Source: Myxococcales bacterium (GTDB lineage Bacteria > Myxococcota_A > Bradymonadia > UBA4248). From it: DNA of 10,467 nt. The stretch lies in NCBI GenBank assembly GCA_004554395.1, contig SFMP01000084.1:1-10467 (forward strand). The letters run 5' to 3'. Positions 7,723 through 10,467 of the stretch are shown here, piece by piece (within the stretch, counting starts at the first letter, position 1; each line of letters opens with the position of its first letter). The notes under the pieces were generated by a model that saw only the letters and a list, made by a program, of their open reading frames with translations, did not search any database and was not told the DNA's origin. The position numbers and the translations under genes were made by a program.

Positions 7723-8083
7723 CCAGGCCGGTTCCCATATCGACTTCAAATTCGTGTTTGCAAGCCGGGCACGAGACCTTGATAGAGGCGCTGCCTTCTT
7801 CGTTGATTTTACGGTAGAATTCTTGGAGATAAGCGAGGTCGGAGCTGAACAATTCTTCGATGATGTTGGGGGTAATCATGCGTAGAGTACCGAGTTTGGT
7901 GATGACTCGGCTGAGCAAGATGATGACGAGATAGGCACGGTTTGCTTGGACGCGATAATCTTGCAAAGGTGCGATTTCGTCTTTAGCTGTCGCAAGGCGC
8001 ATGACGCCTTCGCGGTGGAGGTTTCCGTCTTTGTCGACATAACCTTTCGGAAGTGTAAACTGAAACTCAGTCTGAAATGCCAT
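7712..8083 (-). CDS. Tail-assembly protein (chaperone-like) with C-terminal CxxC motif
   Basis: The product has 123 residues beginning MAFQTEFQFTLPKGYVDKDG. The opening, with GVMRLATAKDEI and NRAYLVIILLSRVITKLG, matches what I recall of proteins annotated as phage tail assembly proteins in contractile injection clusters. The part LRMITPNIIEELFSSDLAYLQEFY recalls the phage E/41/14 chaperone family, expected to handle tail subunits in the cytoplasm during assembly. The end has CPACKHEFEVD, a half zinc-ribbon with only one CxxC, then a Gly-rich tail. The ATG at 8083 is chosen because GGAG sits 8 bases upstream (8092-8095); an in-frame GTG at 8113 would add ten residues, with the binding site inside the coding part. 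It is the first gene of the operon with the DUF6760-like frame and the sheath, and it ends in the slippery G run. It is not a tube protein, since tube folds are longer and lack the CxxC end. Confidence 0.8.
   Translation of the reverse strand: MAFQTEFQFTLPKGYVDKDGNLHREGVMRLATAKDEIAPLQDYRVQANRAYLVIILLSRVITKLGTLRMITPNIIEELFSSDLAYLQEFYRKINEEGSASIKVSCPACKHEFEVDMGTGLGGY
7718..7724 (-). promoter_or_regulatory. Candidate -1 frameshift slippery site G GGG GGG
   Basis: Seven consecutive G on the - strand, phased as CTG GGG GGG TAC TAA in the tail-assembly frame, fit the X XXY YYZ heptamer rule for tandem slippage. After a -1 slip the next codons are GTA CTA AGC TAC CCC CTG, which enter the DUF6760-like frame directly. 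The zero-frame stop is only one codon later. Programmed -1 shifts at the same kind of gene boundary are established for tail-assembly chaperones of phages lambda (G/GT) and P2 (E/E'). Confidence 0.6.
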
Positions 8084-8167
8084 CGTCACAACTCCAAAAT
8101 ACAAGCCGTCCACGCATGAGGGCAGCGTCGTTGATGAAATGGGCCAAAGCCCTAGCTACATAGACGC

Positions 8168-8197
8168 ATTGTATAACGAATCGGCGATTGGGTGCAA
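8168..8197 (-). promoter_or_regulatory. Candidate promoter of the sheath operon
   Basis: On the - strand TTGCAC (8197-8192) and TACAAT (8173-8168) are 18 bases apart, a loose sigma70-type match. It lies between the terminator of the preceding gene and the tail-assembly ATG, leaving a leader of roughly 75 bases with a small GGGC/GCCC hairpin (8141-8152). No other gene is seen in 8084-8240. Confidence 0.35.
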
Positions 8198-8240
8198 TGA
8201 AATTAGCAATCGCGATATGATTTAAGATCGGAAATAAAAA

Positions 8241-8261
8241 ATTCCCCGCGAAGCGGGGAAT
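8241..8261 (-). terminator. Rho-independent terminator of the small secreted protein gene
   Basis: ATTCCCCGC (8241-8249) and GCGGGGAAT (8253-8261) form a perfect 9-bp GC-rich stem with a 3-base loop. Read on the - strand it is followed by TTTTTTATTTC and begins 5 bases after the TAA at 8267. This cleanly separates that gene from the sheath operon. Confidence 0.9.
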
Positions 8262-8266
8262 GTCTA

Positions 8267-8854
8267 TTATCCGAGGGTGTAGGCTGCGATGACATCGGAA
8301 TCGACGGGCCAGTCGCCGTCGAGTTTTTGGTGCAAGATGATGACGACGCGTTTGCTATCGGGTGTCCAGAAGGCGTTGATAATGCTCATATCGGCGACTT
8401 TCGTTTTCGTTGGGTTTGAGAAGATCGGGGCATAGCCTAAAGTCATCGATTGCTCGCCTGCCGAGAGCGTGAGTTGTAGTGTTTCGCCGATGACCATGCC
8501 GCCGAGTTTGTATCCGGCTGGGGCGGCCATGCCGGCGACGTAGTTGGCGTTGATGCCGAAGACGGCGACTTCTTTCGATTGGAGCGCGGCTTCGAGCGAA
8601 GTTTTGTTGAGCGGATAGACGAGTTTTGGCCCTTGACCGCCGATTTGGTAGATGACGAGGGCTTTTCCGCCGAGTTTGCTACTTTGGAGAATGGCGTAGA
8701 AATCGGGATTTGCCCCGAAACCGACGAATTGCATCGAGATTTTGTCGGTATCTTGAGCGACGGCTTCGGTCGGGGCAAACGACGTCGCCCAAATCGTCGC
8801 CAGTCCAATGCCCATGGCTAGTGCGAAATGTTTGAATGCACGAATAGAGATCAT
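8267..8854 (-). CDS. Secreted protein of unknown function
   Basis: The product has 195 residues with a signal peptide: MISIRAFKH, a hydrophobic stretch (FALAMGIGLATIWATSFA) and a likely cleavage after AVA at residue 33, before QDTDKI. There is no lipobox Cys, so the mature protein of about 160 residues is probably soluble in the periplasm or outside the cell. It has no cysteine and no obvious catalytic motif. Alternating hydrophobic stretches and a PDSKRVVIIL segment near the end suggest a beta-rich fold. I do not recognise the family. Two ATG codons are adjacent: the one at 8854 has GGAGG 5 bases upstream, the one at 8857 only 2 bases, so the second is preferred. The gene has its own terminator, and a candidate promoter lies within the 177-base gap from the upstream membrane-protein gene, so it is probably transcribed alone. 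Confidence 0.8.
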   Translation of the reverse strand: MISIRAFKHFALAMGIGLATIWATSFAPTEAVAQDTDKISMQFVGFGANPDFYAILQSSKLGGKALVIYQIGGQGPKLVYPLNKTSLEAALQSKEVAVFGINANYVAGMAAPAGYKLGGMVIGETLQLTLSAGEQSMTLGYAPIFSNPTKTKVADMSIINAFWTPDSKRVVIILHQKLDGDWPVDSDVIAAYTLG

Positions 8855-8859
8855 CATTG

Positions 8860-8864
8860 CCTCC
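8860..8864 (-). promoter_or_regulatory. Ribosome binding site deciding between two adjacent ATGs
   Basis: GGAGG on the - strand is followed by CAATGATG. Spacing is 2 bases to the first ATG and 5 to the second, favouring a start at 8854. Confidence 0.6.
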
Positions 8865-8880
8865 TATATAATGTTGGGGC

Positions 8881-8908
8881 GCACGACGCGATGCGCATGG
8901 CGTCGTGC
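8881..8908. promoter_or_regulatory. 28-bp near-perfect palindrome before the secreted protein gene
   Basis: GCACGACGC (8881-8889) and GCGTCGTGC (8900-8908) are exact complements, and the centre holds the palindrome ATGCGCAT (8891-8898). Only the pair 8890/8899 breaks the symmetry. It lies 26 bases before the start codon and would sit at or just past the transcription start predicted from the -10 at 8916-8921. It could be an operator for a dimeric regulator or a 5' leader hairpin. No T run follows on the - strand, so it is not a typical terminator. Confidence 0.5.
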
Positions 8909-8915
8909 ATCAAGA

Positions 8916-8944
8916 ATTATGCCAAGATGAACGCCGAAATGCAA
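8916..8944 (-). promoter_or_regulatory. Candidate promoter of the secreted protein gene
   Basis: On the - strand TTGCAT (8944-8939) and CATAAT (8921-8916) are 17 bases apart. The -10 differs from consensus at one base while the -35 is weak. The predicted start falls at the edge of the 28-bp palindrome. Confidence 0.35.
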
Positions 8945-8969
8945 ATCCCAGCGTTTCGGAGCCGCTTGG

Positions 8970-9006
8970 ATGCGCTAGTGGCGGTAGTTTTGGCGCCCCA
9001 GCGCAT
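8970..9006 (-). other. Imperfect stem-loop downstream of the membrane-protein gene
   Basis: ATGCGCT (8970-8976) pairs with AGCGCAT (9000-9006), and inside it GGCG (8980-8983) pairs with CGCC (8994-8997). It lies about 25 bases past the stop on the - strand and has no T run, so it may protect the transcript end or terminate weakly. Confidence 0.35.
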
Positions 9007-9031
9007 AGCGAGAGAAACGAACGAGAAGGGA

Positions 9032-10467
9032 TTAGTTCAAGATGAAACCTTGTCGGAGCGAAACGGGCTTGCCCGAAAATTCCATGAATTTCCAGCGATT
9101 CTTTTTGCTATCGATGCATTTGATGAACGTCTCGGGGATGTTGTCGTTTTCGACGGTGAATTTTTCGACGATGCCCGTCGGTTCGACTTCGAAGCGAATG
9201 TAGAGCTTGCTGACGTTCATCGTGCCATTTTTGGCTTCACGTCGATGGCATTCTTGAACCGAACGCGAGATGGCGCTGAGCCCGATTTTGAAATGGTCTT
9301 GCATAGAATCGGGTTTGGCTTTTGAGCCATTGACCGAATTGGCGTCGGCGAATTCTTGTTTATGTAGAGCGACGCCGGCGCGGCCGTCGCGGCGCGTGCG
9401 AGCATCGTCGGCACCACCGTTGGGGGCGACGGGGTCGTCTTGTGGTTCGGCTTGTGCCGTTTCGCCTTGTTGCGCTTGATCGCCATACATGGCGTTGAGC
9501 GCGGCATCATTTTTATTGACGGCTTTGGGCTGTTTGGCCTGTTTTTGAACGCGCGGAGCTTCCTCGGCGTGCATGTCGATGATTTCGAAGTCGTCGGCGA
9601 GTATCGTCTTTTCGATATCGGCATCGCTGATCGTTTGGCCCGAGACGGTATCGAACGCGGTGGCGGCACTCGTAATCGAAGGCTCGACGTTTTCTTCGAC
9701 GATTTCTTCGACGGGGCGCGTGGCAAAATAGGCGGCAATGGCGACGACGGCGGCGACGGCGGCGACGATAATCGCCAAGCGTTTGTTCTTTTGGCGTTTG
9801 TCGGCACGCGCCATTTCTTCGTAGTGTCGCAAATTGATGAGCTGTGAAGCCTCCGACATCGCCTCTTCTTCTTGCGGCGTTTCTTCTTCTTGCGCCATGA
9901 TGGCTTCGAGGAGCTGGCTTCGTCGTTCTTCGGCGGATTCTGCATTGGCGTGCGCAACGCGAGCCGCCGATTCGCCCTCGGCGGCAACGATTTCGTCGGC
10001 ATCGGTCAAAATAGCACTCGCCGCCACATCGCCGCCTAAACCGCTTTGATCGTTGGGATCGTCGAGCGAAATGGCGTCGAGTTTGGCGTCGACATCGTGG
10101 CGATCGATTCTCGGGAGATCGGTTTGGCTCTCGGAAGAATCGATAGAAAATGCATCGATATCGGCAGGAGCTGAATTATCTTCGGCTGATTTCTCTACAT
10201 CTTGCGATTGATTCGCCTCGTCGCCTTTCGACGCATCGTCGCTCGCGGTGGAATCGTCGGCGACGGCGCTATCGATGGCGCTATCGAGCGCACTTTTATC
10301 GCACGAGCTATCGAGCGCGATATCGGGCACGTCGACGACGGCGCTATCGAGCGCACTTTTGTCGCACGAGCTATCGAGCGCGATATCGGGCACGTCGACG
10401 ACGGCGCTATCGAGCGCACTTTTGTCGCACGAGCTATCGAGCGCGATATCGGGCACGTCGACGACGG
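9032..10467 (-). CDS. Single-pass membrane protein with AgmX/PglI-type C-terminal domain, 5' end missing
   Basis: At least 477 residues are visible; the frame is open to the window edge and the true start lies beyond it, since the GTG at 10456 is inside a repeat. From the N-terminus: 21-residue repeats (PDIALDSSCDKSALDSAVVDV), an acidic Asp/Ser/Glu-rich disordered region, a charged and probably helical stretch (EERRSQLLEAIMAQEEE), basic RADKRQKNKR, a 19-residue membrane helix (9778-9722), a linker rich in Gln, Ala and Pro, and a final domain at about 9300-9035. That domain has the marks of the AgmX/PglI C-terminal family: SVQECHRR, LYIRFEVEPTGIVEKFTVEN, FIKCIDSKKNRWKF, with two conserved Cys. 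This TonB-like tail is widespread in Myxococcota, including gliding-related proteins. By the positive-inside rule the repeats are cytoplasmic and the tail periplasmic. The protein may link an inner-membrane machine to the envelope; the partner is unknown. Confidence 0.85.
   Translation of the reverse strand, partial: VVDVPDIALDSSCDKSALDSAVVDVPDIALDSSCDKSALDSAVVDVPDIALDSSCDKSALDSAIDSAVADDSTASDDASKGDEANQSQDVEKSAEDNSAPADIDAFSIDSSESQTDLPRIDRHDVDAKLDAISLDDPNDQSGLGGDVAASAILTDADEIVAAEGESAARVAHANAESAEERRSQLLEAIMAQEEETPQEEEAMSEASQLINLRHYEEMARADKRQKNKRLAIIVAAVAAVVAIAAYFATRPVEEIVEENVEPSITSAATAFDTVSGQTISDADIEKTILADDFEIIDMHAEEAPRVQKQAKQPKAVNKNDAALNAMYGDQAQQGETAQAEPQDDPVAPNGGADDARTRRDGRAGVALHKQEFADANSVNGSKAKPDSMQDHFKIGLSAISRSVQECHRREAKNGTMNVSKLYIRFEVEPTGIVEKFTVENDNIPETFIKCIDSKKNRWKFMEFSGKPVSLRQGFILN
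10279..10467. repeat. 63-bp in-frame tandem repeats, at least three copies, running off the window
   Basis: Units of 63 bp start near 10279, 10342 and 10405. They are almost identical at the DNA level (the one clear difference is A versus G at 10298) and encode 21 residues each with one Cys. The high identity implies recent duplication or ongoing copy-number change. The total copy number is not visible. Confidence 0.9.

Noticed and set aside
7712..8083. Tail tube protein
   Set aside because: At 123 residues with a CxxC-containing end and RLATA/AYLVIILLSR motifs it fits a tail-assembly protein, not the longer beta-barrel tube subunit.
8084..8113. GTG at 8113 as start of the tail-assembly protein
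   Set aside because: The ATG at 8083 has a well-spaced GGAG and gives the N-terminus expected for the family; the extra ten residues would cover that binding site.

Overview
The window looks like a bacterial chromosome of Myxococcota (deltaproteobacterial) type. This is an inference from gene content: a partial cysteine-rich surface protein with CGDG/CGNG...CD motifs of the Myxococcus cysteine-rich/DUF4215 kind, a very large lipoprotein built from PKD, CARDB and PPC domains, and a single-pass membrane protein ending in an AgmX/PglI-type (TonB-like) domain. No RNA genes, insertion sequences or CRISPR arrays were seen.

Layout. 1-1326 (+) is the 3' part of the cysteine-rich secreted protein gene. 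1327-1536 is a spacer packed with four small hairpins. 1537-5493 (+) encodes a 1318-residue lipoprotein. 5494-5745 separates convergent genes and holds a cruciform-like element, three tandem 36-bp repeats and two further hairpins. 7500-5746 (-) encodes a contractile tail-sheath protein. Upstream of it on the same strand lie a short DUF6760-like reading frame (7718-7551) and a tail-assembly protein gene (8083-7712). A good intrinsic terminator (8241-8261) separates these from a small secreted protein gene (8854-8267, -). The window ends inside a membrane-protein gene (<10467-9032, -) whose N-terminal region is made of 63-bp tandem repeats.

How the genes relate. The tail-assembly protein, the DUF6760-like segment and the sheath form one likely operon of a contractile injection system. 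Only these parts are here; the tube, baseplate and ATPase genes usually found next to a sheath gene are absent. The most striking signal is at the junction of the tail-assembly gene and the DUF6760-like frame. The tail-assembly frame ends in a run of seven G (G GGG GGG), one Tyr codon and TAA. The DUF6760-like frame begins at exactly that point in the -1 frame and has no ATG, GTG or TTG before its conserved core. This is the layout of a programmed -1 frameshift, as in the tail-assembly chaperone genes of phages (lambda G/GT, P2 E/E'). It would give a 123-residue short form and a 177-residue fusion.

The two long + strand proteins are exported and probably sit on the cell surface or in the outer membrane. 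The right-hand membrane protein would span the inner membrane with its TonB-like tail in the periplasm. Nothing in the sequence ties these directly to the injection system.
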